From the NCBI RefSeq assembly GCF_001422735.1, contig NZ_LMLZ01000024.1, forward strand, positions 124,001-188,000: a DNA stretch of 64,000 bases, written 5' to 3'. Both the position numbers and the translations under genes were made by a program. Numbering within the stretch: the first letter of the stretch is position 1; each line of letters begins with the position of its first letter. Positions 44,420 through 53,088 of the stretch are shown piece by piece. The DNA comes from Acidovorax sp. Leaf78 (lineage in GTDB: Bacteria > Pseudomonadota > Gammaproteobacteria > Burkholderiales > Burkholderiaceae_C). The notes below the pieces were generated by a model. It was not told the DNA's origin. It made no database searches and saw only the letters and a list, made by a program, of their open reading frames with translations.

Positions 44420-46495
44420 TCAGGACACGGGCGGCGTGCTGTCCGCCAGGGCCTTCTTGGCCGCAAATTCGGCGCGCAGGGCCTTGAGCTTTTCGCGCGG
44501 GTCTTCGCGCACGGTGGTCTTGTCCAGGCCCATTTCGGCGATGAACCGGCTGGGCTGGGCCGACACCATCTCGCGGCCCTTCTTGCGCTTCTTGGTCCAG
44601 CTGACGGCCAGCGTGCGCTGGGCGCGGGTGATGCCCACGTACATCAGGCGGCGCTCTTCCTGCAGGCGCTGCAGGGTGTCGTCGCTCACCTTTTGCTGGC
44701 GGCCTTCGTCGTCGTCGAGCTTGAACGGCAGCATGCCCTCGGTCACGCCCACCAGCACCACGTGCGGCCACTCCAGCCCCTTGCTGGCGTGCAGGGTCGA
44801 CAGCGTGACCATGTCCTGGTCCTTCTCGCGCTCGCTGATGGTGGACAGCAGCGCGATGGTCTGCGACACCTCCAGCAGGCTCTTGGTTTCCTTGGCCACC
44901 ACGGCGCCGGCGGTGTCGTCGATCTGGCCGCCTGCGCGCTGGGCCATCCAGTCGCAGAACTCCATCACGTTGCTCCAGCGCGCGGCCGCCACCTTCTCGC
45001 TGTCTTCGTTGTCGTACAGGTGCTGCTCGTAGCCGATTTCCTTGAGCCACTCGTTCAGGAACGTGCGCGAGTCTTCGGCCCCATGCACGCGGCGCGCACT
45101 GTACTCCAGGTAGTTGATGTACCGGCCGAACTCGTGCAGCCCGTCCATGGCGCGCTTGGGCACTGCGGCGGGCAGCATGCCGTTGAACAGTGCGCCGAAC
45201 ATGCTTTGCTTGTGCTGCGTGGCAAACGCGCCCAGAGCGGCCAGCGTGGTGTGGCCGATGCCGCGCTTGGGGCTGGTGATGCAGCGCAAGAACGCCGGGT
45301 CGTCGTCGTTGTTGATCCACAGGCGAAACCAGGCACACAGGTCCTTGATTTCCGCGCGGTCGAAAAAGCTCGTGCCGCCCGACACCTTGTACGGAATGTT
45401 GGCCTTGCGCAGCGCTTTTTCGAACGGCTTGGCCTGGTGGTTGGCGCGGTACAGCAGCGCAAAATTCTTCCAGTCCGGCGGCGGGTTGCTGGCCGCGCGC
45501 AGGCTCTGGATGCGGGCCACGGCGCGGTCGGCTTCGTGCTCTTCGTTGTCGGCGTCCACCACGCGCACGGGCTCGCCCTCGCCCAGTTCGCTGAACAGCG
45601 TCTTGGGGAAGAGCTTGGGGTTGGGCCCGATCACATTGTTGGCCGCGCGCAGGATGGCGCTGGTGGAGCGGTAGTTCTGCTCCAGCTTGATGACCTTGAG
45701 CTGCGGAAAGTCCACCGGCAGCTTTTTCAGGTTGTCGAGCGTGGCGCCGCGCCAGCCGTAGATGGACTGGTCGTCGTCGCCCACGGCTGTGAAGTGGCCG
45801 CGCTCGCCCACCAGCAGCTTCAAGAGCTCGTACTGCGTGGCGTTGGTGTCCTGGTATTCATCGACCAGCACATGGCTGAGCAGTGCCTGCCACTTGGCGC
45901 GCACTTCGGGGAAGTCGCGCAGCAGGCGCAGCGGCATGCCGATCAGGTCGTCGAAGTCCACGCTCTGGTAGGCGGCCAGGCGCTCCTCGTAGCGCGCCAT
46001 CAGCGTGGCGATGATGCGCTCGTTGTCGTCCGCCGCCTGGGCCAGCGCCTCTTCCGACGTGAGGCCCATGTTCTTCCACTTGCTGATGACCCACTGCCAC
46101 TGGCGCGCCGTGGCCATGTCAGTGGTGCCGCCCGAGGCTTCCTTCAGGATGCCCGTCACGTCGTCGGCATCCAGGATGCTGAACTGGGGCTTCAAGCCCA
46201 GCACGCTGCCGTCCTCGCGCACCATGCGCACCCCGAGGGCGTGGAAGGTGCACACCAGCACCTCCTTGGCCCGCTTGCCGATGAGGTGCTGCGCACGCTC
46301 GCGCATTTCGGACGCCGCCTTGTTCGTGAAGGTGATGGCCGCGATGCGCTTGGGCTCCATGCCTTTTTCGATCATGTGGGCGATTTTCTGGGTGATCACC
46401 CGCGTCTTGCCGGAGCCCGCACCGGCCAGCACCAGGCACGCGCCATCGGTGTAGTGGACAGCCTGAAGCTGGGCGAGATTGAGACCGAACGACAT
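44420..46495 (-). CDS. rep: UvrD/Rep-family ATP-dependent DNA helicase
   Basis: 691 aa. SF1A motifs: AGAGSGKTRVITQKIA (Walker A, residue ~25), FTNKAASEMRERA, DEYQDTNATQYELL (Walker B), GDDDQSIYGWRGA, EQNYRST and the late HASKGLEW and YVGITRAQR. Length and the motifs fit Rep or UvrD/PcrA; Rep-type was chosen because the N-terminus is short, but confidence in the subgroup is modest. The start at 46495 is set by MSFGLNLAQLQAV, the usual N-terminus; sequence upstream is not conserved in style. Confidence 0.88.
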   Translation of the reverse strand: MSFGLNLAQLQAVHYTDGACLVLAGAGSGKTRVITQKIAHMIEKGMEPKRIAAITFTNKAASEMRERAQHLIGKRAKEVLVCTFHALGVRMVREDGSVLGLKPQFSILDADDVTGILKEASGGTTDMATARQWQWVISKWKNMGLTSEEALAQAADDNERIIATLMARYEERLAAYQSVDFDDLIGMPLRLLRDFPEVRAKWQALLSHVLVDEYQDTNATQYELLKLLVGERGHFTAVGDDDQSIYGWRGATLDNLKKLPVDFPQLKVIKLEQNYRSTSAILRAANNVIGPNPKLFPKTLFSELGEGEPVRVVDADNEEHEADRAVARIQSLRAASNPPPDWKNFALLYRANHQAKPFEKALRKANIPYKVSGGTSFFDRAEIKDLCAWFRLWINNDDDPAFLRCITSPKRGIGHTTLAALGAFATQHKQSMFGALFNGMLPAAVPKRAMDGLHEFGRYINYLEYSARRVHGAEDSRTFLNEWLKEIGYEQHLYDNEDSEKVAAARWSNVMEFCDWMAQRAGGQIDDTAGAVVAKETKSLLEVSQTIALLSTISEREKDQDMVTLSTLHASKGLEWPHVVLVGVTEGMLPFKLDDDEGRQQKVSDDTLQRLQEERRLMYVGITRAQRTLAVSWTKKRKKGREMVSAQPSRFIAEMGLDKTTVREDPREKLKALRAEFAAKKALADSTPPVS

Positions 46496-46765
46496 GGGGA
46501 GGGAGGGGGGCGAAGAAAAACCAGGAGAAGGGGGCACGGGGGCCGCCGCGGGGCTGGGCCTCGCAATGCGCAGGCCAGGGCCGCAATGATACCGGCCGTC
46601 CCGGGAGGGCGGGGCCACCGCCGCGGCTGACACGGCCCTGACGGGCAGCTGCGCCCGGCCCCGCCAGGCCCGCGGGCTGCGGGAAACCCCGCTAGGGCGC
46701 GCATGCACACACTTTGATACTGGCGCGGCAGCTCCACCCACCGATCAGATCACGAGCCCCACACC

Positions 46766-48031
46766 ATGACCCCCTCTGCATCGACCCCTGCGTCCCTGTT
46801 CCCGTCCCTGTCTCTGCGTACGCGCACCAGCGCCCTGTACCTGATGGCCGCGGGCACCCTGCTGGCGGGGGCCTTCCTGGCACAGCCTGCGCGGGCCCAG
46901 TCCGGCAACAACGCAGCCGTGCGCATCGGCGTGGTCGGGCCGTTCACCGGGCCGTCGGCGGACTTTGGCGTGCCCATGCTCAACGGCATCAAGCTGGCGG
47001 TGGACGAGATCAACGCGGTGGGCGGCTACCTGGGCCGGCCGCTGGAGCTGGTGGTGAAGGACGACGCCGCCAACCCCGACCAGGGCCGCAAGGTGTCGCA
47101 GGAGCTGCTGGCCGAGAAGGTCGTCGCCACCATCGGCTTTTGCAACACCGGCGTGGCGATGAAGGCCATCGACCTGTTCCAGGACGCCAAAAGCCCCCTC
47201 ATCGTGCCGTGCTCCACCGGCACGGCGGTGACGACCAAGTACCCGGCGGCCGACAGCTACATCTTCCGCGTACAGGCCCGCGACGCGCTGCAGGCGCCCT
47301 TCATGGTGGACGACATCGTCAAGCGCGGCTGGGACAAGGTGGCCATCTTTGCCGACAAGACCGGCTACGGCGAGGGCGGCTACAACGACGTGGTGGCCGC
47401 GCTGGCCGCCAAGAACCTCAAGCCCGTGCATGTGGCGCGGTTCGACCTGGGCGTGAAGGACCTCACGGCCGAGCTCACGGCCGCCCGCGCCGCGGGCGCG
47501 AACGTGGTCTACAGCTACACGGTAGGGCCGGAGAACGCGACGATCGCCAACGGCAAGAAGGCCATGGGCTGGAAGGTGCCCCAGGTGGGCGCCTGGCCGC
47601 TGTCGTTCCCGTTCTTCCTCGAAGGCGCCAAGGACGCCGCCGAGGGCGCGCTCATGGTGCAGACCTTCATCGCCGAGCCCAGCAACGAGCGCCGGGCCTC
47701 GTTCCTGTCGAGCTACACCCGCAAGTACCAGGGCAAGGTGGCGGTGCCCATGGCAGCGGCCAACGCGTACGACGCCACCTATTTGCTGATGTATTCGTTC
47801 CTCGGTATCCGCGACGGCAACCTGTCGGGCCAGGCAGTCAAGGATTCGCTGGAGGGCAAGATGAAGACCTACTACGGCGTGGTCGCCACCTACGACAAGC
47901 CCTTCAGTCTGCAGGACAAGGATGCGATCACGCGCAACATGCTGGTGATCGGCATGGTCAAGAACGGCGCCATCACGTTTGCCTACCCCGAGGACGCCAA
48001 GCGCAACCTGATCATCCAGCGCAAGCAGTGA
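46766..48031 (+). CDS. LivJ-type periplasmic amino-acid binding protein
   Basis: 421 aa with a signal peptide (to ~45, ARAQS). The type I periplasmic fold shows IGVVGPFTGPSADFGVPMLNGIKLAVDEINAVGG at the N-terminus, VVATIGFCNTGVAMKAID and VPCSTGTAVTTKYP, all typical of branched-chain amino acid or amide binding proteins. No ABC permease or ATPase genes lie next to it, so it must pair with components elsewhere. Its stop codon lies inside one arm of a 116-base inverted repeat. Confidence 0.9.
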   Translation: MTPSASTPASLFPSLSLRTRTSALYLMAAGTLLAGAFLAQPARAQSGNNAAVRIGVVGPFTGPSADFGVPMLNGIKLAVDEINAVGGYLGRPLELVVKDDAANPDQGRKVSQELLAEKVVATIGFCNTGVAMKAIDLFQDAKSPLIVPCSTGTAVTTKYPAADSYIFRVQARDALQAPFMVDDIVKRGWDKVAIFADKTGYGEGGYNDVVAALAAKNLKPVHVARFDLGVKDLTAELTAARAAGANVVYSYTVGPENATIANGKKAMGWKVPQVGAWPLSFPFFLEGAKDAAEGALMVQTFIAEPSNERRASFLSSYTRKYQGKVAVPMAAANAYDATYLLMYSFLGIRDGNLSGQAVKDSLEGKMKTYYGVVATYDKPFSLQDKDAITRNMLVIGMVKNGAITFAYPEDAKRNLIIQRKQ

Positions 48032-48145
48032 GAGCGGCTCACAAAACTCTGCTGGCGGTGTTGCCGCGTCTTGTCGTACTACTCGTACTGCCTGCGACGC
48101 AGCGCCTGGCCAGAACCGCTTCGCTGAGCTTTGTGATCCGCTCTC
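48030..48145. repeat. Long inverted repeat overlapping the livJ-type stop codon (family D)
   Basis: Arms GAGAGCGGCTCACAAAACTC (48030-48049) and GAGCTTTGTGATCCGCTCTC (48126-48145) pair over 20 bases with two mismatches, and pairing continues weakly inward. It begins in the TGA of the receptor gene. I know similar sequence from other Comamonadaceae genomes but cannot confirm that here. Confidence 0.7.
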
Positions 48146-48252
48146 AAGCTGCTTTCGCATTCGCCGCGCGTGATGGCACCCGCCTGACTTTGCGCTGACC
48201 ACCGCGCGGGCGCCCGGCACGGCCGCGCGGCGCTGCACGGACAATATCCCCC

Positions 48253-49206
48253 GTGCTCTCCGTCCTTCTCATCACCTTCCCCTTCTTCGCACTGGTGCTG
48301 TGCGGCTACCTGGCCGCGCGGCGCGGCGTGCTGCCGCAGCCGGCCATACCGGGGCTCAACGCCTTCGTGCTGTACTTCGCGCTGCCCTGCATGTTGTACC
48401 GCTTTGGCGCCAGCACGCCCATCGGCCAGTTGCTCGACCCCGCCGTGGCGGGCGTGTACGTGCTGTGCGCGCTGGTCATGGTGGGGGCCTCGGTGGCGCT
48501 CACGCGCAAGGCGCACATCGGCTGGAACGACGCGGCCTTCGGCGCGCTGGTGGCCGCCTTTCCGAACACCGGCTTCATGGGCGTGCCGCTCCTGGTGGCG
48601 CTGCTGGGCGCGCAGAGTGCGGGCCCGGCCATCGTGACCATCGTGGTGGACATGGTCGTTACCAGCTCGCTGTGCATCGCGCTGTCGCGTCTGGATGGTG
48701 CCGGTACCCATGGTGTGGGCGTGGCGCTGCGCAGTGCGTTCAAGGGCATGGCGACCAACCCCATGCCTTGGTCGATCGCATTGGGCGCGCTGGCCTCGGC
48801 CTTGCACTTTCAGTTGCCTGGCCCGGTGGACAAGACCATCGCCATGCTGGCCGACGCGGCCTCGCCCGTGGCGCTGTTCACCATCGGCGCGGTGCTGGCG
48901 CGCTCGCAGATGAACCAGCACGAACAGGTGCCCCCGCGCGACTACGTGCCCCTGGCGCTGGCCAAGCTGCTGATCCACCCGCTGCTGGTGTGGGCTGTGG
49001 GCACGGCGGCCATCGCGCTGGGCGTGCCGCTCACGCCGTTCGCGCTCTCGGTGCTGGTGCTGCTGGCCGCGCTGCCCAGCGCCAGCAATGTCTCGCTGCT
49101 GGCCGAGAAGTTCGGCGCCAACAACGGGCGCGTGGCGCGGATCATCTTGGTGTCGACGGCGCTGGCGTTTCTCAGCTTTTCGGCTGCGGTGGCGCTACTG
49201 ACCTGA
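48253..49206 (+). CDS. AEC-family transporter
   Basis: 317 aa from a GTG start, ten predicted membrane helices. The GYLAARRGVLPQPAIPGLNAFVLYFALPCMLYR opening and the NTGFMGVPLLVALLG and ASNVSLLAEKFGANNGRVARIILVSTALAFLSFS segments match the auxin-efflux-carrier/MdcF group. Substrates of bacterial members include malonate and other dicarboxylates; this one is unassigned. It follows the LivJ-type gene by 220 bases that hold only the family D repeat. Confidence 0.85.
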   Translation: MLSVLLITFPFFALVLCGYLAARRGVLPQPAIPGLNAFVLYFALPCMLYRFGASTPIGQLLDPAVAGVYVLCALVMVGASVALTRKAHIGWNDAAFGALVAAFPNTGFMGVPLLVALLGAQSAGPAIVTIVVDMVVTSSLCIALSRLDGAGTHGVGVALRSAFKGMATNPMPWSIALGALASALHFQLPGPVDKTIAMLADAASPVALFTIGAVLARSQMNQHEQVPPRDYVPLALAKLLIHPLLVWAVGTAAIALGVPLTPFALSVLVLLAALPSASNVSLLAEKFGANNGRVARIILVSTALAFLSFSAAVALLT

Positions 49207-49208
49207 AT

Positions 49209-49225
49209 GCTATTGTTTGTATAGC
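49209..49225. repeat. Family A palindrome right after the AEC gene
   Basis: GCTATTGTTTGTATAGC two bases after the AEC stop codon, followed by TGCTTGCAAGGC; this is the palindromic half of family A. Confidence 0.6.
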
Positions 49226-49266
49226 TGCTTGCAAGGCGGGGTGAGCGGGAGGGGCAGATTTTTCTA

Positions 49267-50085
49267 TCAATAGGCTTTGCAGGCCTGGCTTACCGATGCA
49301 ACCAGCGCCTCGCGTGCGTGGTGCATCGCATACATGGCCCCTACCCAGACCAATCCTTCCAAAAAGAGGTCAACGAAAAAATCCGGCCTGTAGATGCGCG
49401 TGACACTGGTGTACACCGCCTTGAGCACGATCAGCATGGGCGCTGCCAGCGACGCGGTATATGCCACGGCCTTCCAGCCTTGAAGATAGGTGCCGATCGG
49501 AACCGTCGGATGGCATCGGATGACTGCGCCGTGGCGTTGCCAGTCGCCGTAGGCCTCCCACAGCATCATCGCGTTCAGAAAGCTGAAAACCGCCATCGCT
49601 ACCAGGCAGAAAAGGACCAGGTTCACATCAAGGGTGTTCCAGCTGGCATCGTCGGCCCGCTCGGCCTTCTGCTCAGGGCTTTCGTCGCGGCGCATGCCTT
49701 CGGTGCTGATCACTTCTTCGGCCGTATCCACCGCCAGGTCCAGCCATTGGATCCATGTGCGCATACGGGGTTGCTGGCCCAGGGCGGCGGCGTAGACACA
49801 GGTGTCGTCGACGCATACCTGTTTGTCGGGAGTGATGTGGCTGCCGGGCAGGTACCAGTCGTCGGACTGGCGCGGTAGCCAGACTACAAACACCGTGGTG
49901 GTGACGTAGGTGCTCTGGAACATTCCCGTGGGCTGGTGGTCCAGCTCGATGGCCATCCAGTCGTAGCCTCGGTGCTGCCCCTTCACGATCCATTGAGGCC
50001 GAGTGCCTGTCAGGCCGAGCCGCTCCCACAGTGGCGCCGAAAAATTGTCCAGCAGGCCCCAGGGCGGCTTCTCCTTGACGGCCAT
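49267..50085 (-). CDS. Unknown protein with C-terminal membrane segments
   Basis: 272 aa. The N-terminal ~145 residues look soluble (WGLLDNFSAPLWERLGL; two Cys in QVCVDDTCVYAA). The C-terminal part has four hydrophobic stretches (LVLFCLVAMAVFSFLNAMML, TYLQGWKAVAYTASLAAPML, FFVDLFLEGLVWVGAMYAM). I recognise no family. GC is lower than in the neighbouring genes by eye. The stop of the next gene upstream (50086) abuts this start, so the two form an operon. It may be a recently acquired pair. Confidence 0.6.
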   Translation of the reverse strand: MAVKEKPPWGLLDNFSAPLWERLGLTGTRPQWIVKGQHRGYDWMAIELDHQPTGMFQSTYVTTTVFVVWLPRQSDDWYLPGSHITPDKQVCVDDTCVYAAALGQQPRMRTWIQWLDLAVDTAEEVISTEGMRRDESPEQKAERADDASWNTLDVNLVLFCLVAMAVFSFLNAMMLWEAYGDWQRHGAVIRCHPTVPIGTYLQGWKAVAYTASLAAPMLIVLKAVYTSVTRIYRPDFFVDLFLEGLVWVGAMYAMHHAREALVASVSQACKAY

Positions 50086-50466
50086 CTACAGGTGCTCCAG
50101 GTCGGCATCGTCCTGCGCGGTGCGCCTGGACTGCAAAGCCACGGGGATGGTGAGGGCGATGCACAGCAGCAGGTTCCACGGACCAGGCATACCGTACACA
50201 GCCCAGCCCGCACCGATCGCTGCCAGCACGATGGCCATGCGAAGCCATGACAGGCCTTCGCACAATCTGAGGGAATATCCGAGGGCCAGATAGATCACTG
50301 CCAACATCAGCGGCCACCCGAAGATGCTGTAGATCAGCAGCACCGCGAGACCGGTGCCCTTGGCTTTCAGGAACCACGATGCCCAGATCCAGTTGGTCGC
50401 CAGGGTGGCCACTGCGACGGCGATGGTGGTCCACAGAGGGGGCAGAAGGGTGGTGTAGAGCTTCAT
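50086..50466 (-). CDS. Small membrane protein paired with the 49267 gene
   Basis: 126 aa, three to four membrane helices (LWTTIAVAVATLATNWIW, VLLIYSIFGWPLMLAVIYLAL, MAIVLAAIGAGWAVYGMPGPWNLLLCIALTIPVAL), ending in an acidic/basic tail (RRTAQDDADLEHL). No family recognised. It ends one base before the 49267 gene begins. Confidence 0.6.
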   Translation of the reverse strand: MKLYTTLLPPLWTTIAVAVATLATNWIWASWFLKAKGTGLAVLLIYSIFGWPLMLAVIYLALGYSLRLCEGLSWLRMAIVLAAIGAGWAVYGMPGPWNLLLCIALTIPVALQSRRTAQDDADLEHL

Positions 50467-50694
50467 GGGGGCCGGCGGCGAAGGTCGTTCGGAGTATGTA
50501 CTGTGGTGGTGCCCTGGAGTGTGGCGGCCAATGCGCCAAAGCCGCGGGCTTTCAGGGCCCGGCCAGCTCGGGGCTACTGGCGGTAGCGCAGAACGATACG
50601 CTTGGACGTTGTTCGATCTGTGAATGAAGGGGCCCCTTCTGGCCCAGCATCCGTCGATGCCTGTACGTCTTGGTTGCCTTCGCGTGCCCTCCCA

Positions 50695-50976
50695 TCAGGG
50701 CAGTACTGGCTTGCGCCCGACCAGGTAGCTCACCCCGGCAGTGCCGTAAAACTCCGAATGCGGCTCGTGCGCCCGCAGGTGGAACACATCGCCCACGCCG
50801 TACAGCCGGTCCGACCCTGCGGTCACGATGCGGATCTCGCCCGACAGGATGAGCGCCTTGGCCTCGAACGGGTGCGTGTGGTCGTCCAGCCTGCCATCGG
50901 GCTCGCGTGTGACGGTGACTGGGGGCTCGAAGCCTTCATCGGCCAGGGCGCGGGTGAACGTATCGGTGTGGTCCAT
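50695..50976 (-). CDS. Small cupin-domain protein
   Basis: 93 aa from the MDHTDTFTRAL start; in-frame sequence to 51072 is not family-like. The cupin motifs are HTHPFEAKALILSGE and GDVFHLRAHEPHSEFYG, with His/Glu metal ligands. Small single-domain cupins act as binding proteins or simple enzymes (e.g. mannose-6-phosphate isomerase-like). It is near the AbiEi/AbiEii pair but separated from it by 92 bases. Confidence 0.8.
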   Translation of the reverse strand: MDHTDTFTRALADEGFEPPVTVTREPDGRLDDHTHPFEAKALILSGEIRIVTAGSDRLYGVGDVFHLRAHEPHSEFYGTAGVSYLVGRKPVLP

Positions 50977-51068
50977 CGATGTCTCTGGTCTGTGTGGGGA
51001 GGCCCCCAGTGTAGGCAGTCGGGGGGCCGTCGCACAACGCTGGCGATGCGTGTCTGCCGGAGCGTTGG

Positions 51069-51959
51069 TCAATCCGGCGCCGGGCCCTGGCTTTGCAGAA
51101 ATCCTTGCAGGAACGCATCGACATGCCGCAGCGGGTGCGGCCCGCGCTCAGGGATGGTGCCCGCCAGTTGCAGGGCTCTTTGCAGCTGGTCGTCCAGCAG
51201 TTGGCGCCAGCGTCCTCGTCGGTCCAGGATGTCGGCCACGGCCTGCGCGGTGGTCGCTTGCGTTGTGGCCGCAGCGGCGTCCTGGCCCAGCAGCATGGCG
51301 CCTGCCAGGTCGGGGTCGTAGTCGCAGGCCTGCAGCAGGGCGGTGCCGGTCTCGTACAGGCGGTCCATGTTGCCCGCCTCTGCATAGCGGCGTGTGATCA
51401 GCAGAAAGTCGGTGGCGTCCTTGGAGGTGTCCAAATGCCGGTCGCGCCATGCGATCAGCTTGAGCACCGCCAGCGACGGCAGCGAAGCCACGCGCACCAC
51501 CAAGGCTCCGTCCAGCTCCACTTCGACGGCGGCCCGGTGCGCTTCGGCAAAGCCCGCGACGTTCATCACCACCGCATGCTCCGGCGGCCAGGCGATGGTG
51601 GCCTGCGGGCTTGCCACGGCGCCGAAGGGCAGCAGGTCGAGCGGAACGCCGTGGGGCATGTCTGCCGGGCGGTACATCAGCCGGTGGGCCACGCCAGGCT
51701 GTGGGTGGAAGCTGCCTTGTGATAGCAACCGGTCCTTGATGGCGCTGAAGGCGGCCCAGTCGGTCAGGTGCAGGCCCAGATCCACATCGCGTGTGGCGCG
51801 ACCCGTATTTTGGCCGTGCACGTGCCACAGCATCAGGTCGCGGGCCAGCGCACCGCCGACGAAGAAGTCGATGCCCAGGCTGTGCGCTGCGGCGCTGGCC
51901 TGCTGCAGGATGTCGCGCAGCAGCGGGTCGATGGGGCGATCAGGCGATATCTTGAGCAT
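51069..51959 (-). CDS. AbiEii-like nucleotidyltransferase toxin candidate
   Basis: 296 aa. The nucleotidyltransferase core is FFVGGALARDLML (the GG of the GGxAL motif), then ATRDVDLGLHL (paired catalytic acids) and the third acid in VPLDLLPFG. This is the fold of AbiEii/MenT-type toxins, which can transfer nucleotides to tRNA or other targets, and also of harmless enzymes. It overlaps the 3' end of the upstream AbiEi-like gene by 20 bases. The pair is a good type IV toxin-antitoxin candidate. Toxicity is not shown by sequence. Confidence 0.75.
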   Translation of the reverse strand: MLKISPDRPIDPLLRDILQQASAAAHSLGIDFFVGGALARDLMLWHVHGQNTGRATRDVDLGLHLTDWAAFSAIKDRLLSQGSFHPQPGVAHRLMYRPADMPHGVPLDLLPFGAVASPQATIAWPPEHAVVMNVAGFAEAHRAAVEVELDGALVVRVASLPSLAVLKLIAWRDRHLDTSKDATDFLLITRRYAEAGNMDRLYETGTALLQACDYDPDLAGAMLLGQDAAAATTQATTAQAVADILDRRGRWRQLLDDQLQRALQLAGTIPERGPHPLRHVDAFLQGFLQSQGPAPD

Positions 51960-52989
51960 CGCGGCCGGTGTCCAGATACTGCGCTCGGATGCGCTGGGCG
52001 GTGTCGATGTTGCGCGGGTCGGCGCTGGCCATCAGGTCTGCGTAGACGAGCAGTGGTGGCACCGTGGCGCTCGCAGCGTCGGACTCTTCGGTCAGGGGCC
52101 AGAAGGTGTCGAGCACTTCGATGGCGCCGGTGGGGTCGGGGCGCAACCGGTGTTTCAGGATCAGCGCTTCGGGCTTGGCGGTGTAGATAGTCAATTGCTC
52201 GGGGTCGAGATACCCGGTCAGGTGGTAGGCCGCGACTTCGCCACCCCACACGGCCTGTTGTGTGCGCAAGTCCACGCCTTTCCACCAGTCTGCCGCTGGC
52301 GCTGCAAAGCGTCGCGCATTCAAACGGGGCCGCAGTTTGACTGGAAAGTGCGTGGCCCACTCTTCCTGCAGTGCGTCTGGCGCCAGCATGCGGTGCGGCT
52401 CGGTCGGCGCCAGGTGCCCGCGCGCCTGCAAGTCTGCCAGCACGTCCCCCACGGTGCCCAGCGCCACGCCGGCGGCGGTCGCGATGTCGCGGTAGGTCGC
52501 GGCTGCAAGGCCTGTGCGGGTCAGCAGCGCAAAGACGATGCGCAGCCCGGCTGGTGTGAGTGACTTGAAACGCCCCACAGGCCGCGCGCTCTCGGGGCGG
52601 GGCTTGCCGGTCACGTACACGAAGCATCCCGGTACGTCGAGGTAGGCGTTGCCTGCCGCATCGATGAAGTTCAGGCCCAGGCTGCGGCATTGCCGGGCGG
52701 CCTCGGCGGTGACGAACGGTGCGACCAGCACCGTCGGCTCGCGCCGCTGGCGGGCCCTGGCCTGGAGCGTGCCCAGTGTGTGGAAACGGTCGACGGCCTT
52801 GATCTCGGCCGCAAAGCGGACTGGCAGGGCCTGGGGCGTGATCACGTCAAGCCAGGCGTCGGGCGCTGCGTCGCCGGGGGCTTCTTCCCTGACCTGGTGG
52901 ATGGCAGCCCGCTCCATGCGCACCCCTGTTTCTGTTTGGAGTGCGGCGATGGCGTCGCTCAGGGTCGTCTGGTTGTTCATATTTCGCAT
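51940..52989 (-). CDS. AbiEi-like antitoxin/transcriptional regulator
   Basis: 349 aa. It starts MRNMNNQTTLSDAIAAL; a later start at 52980 is possible. A middle winged HTH is seen near residues 150-200 (TPAGLRIVFALLTRTGLAAATYRDIATAAGVALGTVGDVLADLQARGHL). The N-terminal ~140 and C-terminal ~150 residues (WKGVDLRTQQAVWGGEVAAYHLTGYLDPEQLTIYT) have no family that I can name. AbiEi antitoxins repress their own promoter through direct or inverted repeats, and five TGAACA/TGTTCA copies lie upstream of its start. It is longer than classical AbiEi (~280 aa). Confidence 0.7.
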   Translation of the reverse strand: MRNMNNQTTLSDAIAALQTETGVRMERAAIHQVREEAPGDAAPDAWLDVITPQALPVRFAAEIKAVDRFHTLGTLQARARQRREPTVLVAPFVTAEAARQCRSLGLNFIDAAGNAYLDVPGCFVYVTGKPRPESARPVGRFKSLTPAGLRIVFALLTRTGLAAATYRDIATAAGVALGTVGDVLADLQARGHLAPTEPHRMLAPDALQEEWATHFPVKLRPRLNARRFAAPAADWWKGVDLRTQQAVWGGEVAAYHLTGYLDPEQLTIYTAKPEALILKHRLRPDPTGAIEVLDTFWPLTEESDAASATVPPLLVYADLMASADPRNIDTAQRIRAQYLDTGRDAQDIA

Positions 52990-52990
52990 T

Positions 52991-53087
52991 TGTTCACGGA
53001 AATTGAACGTCCAGCATAGCTGAACACGCTGCTTTGTTCAATATGAATTGATGTACATGAAACGTGAACAAAATAAAAATATGAACA
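52991..53087. promoter_or_regulatory. Cluster of TGAACA sites upstream of the AbiEi-like gene
   Basis: TGTTCA at 52991 and 53035, TGAACA at 53021, 53065 and 53082. The pair at 53021/53035 forms an inverted repeat with an 8-base spacer. The stretch is clearly AT-richer than its surroundings and lies between the priA stop and the AbiEi-like start. It likely holds the promoter and operator of the toxin-antitoxin pair. Confidence 0.6.
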
Positions 53088-53088
53088 A

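Noticed and set aside
44693-46630. A 645-codon open frame on the plus strand antisense to the rep helicase
   Set aside because: No recognisable domain, composition typical of antisense frames, while the minus-strand frame has all helicase motifs.
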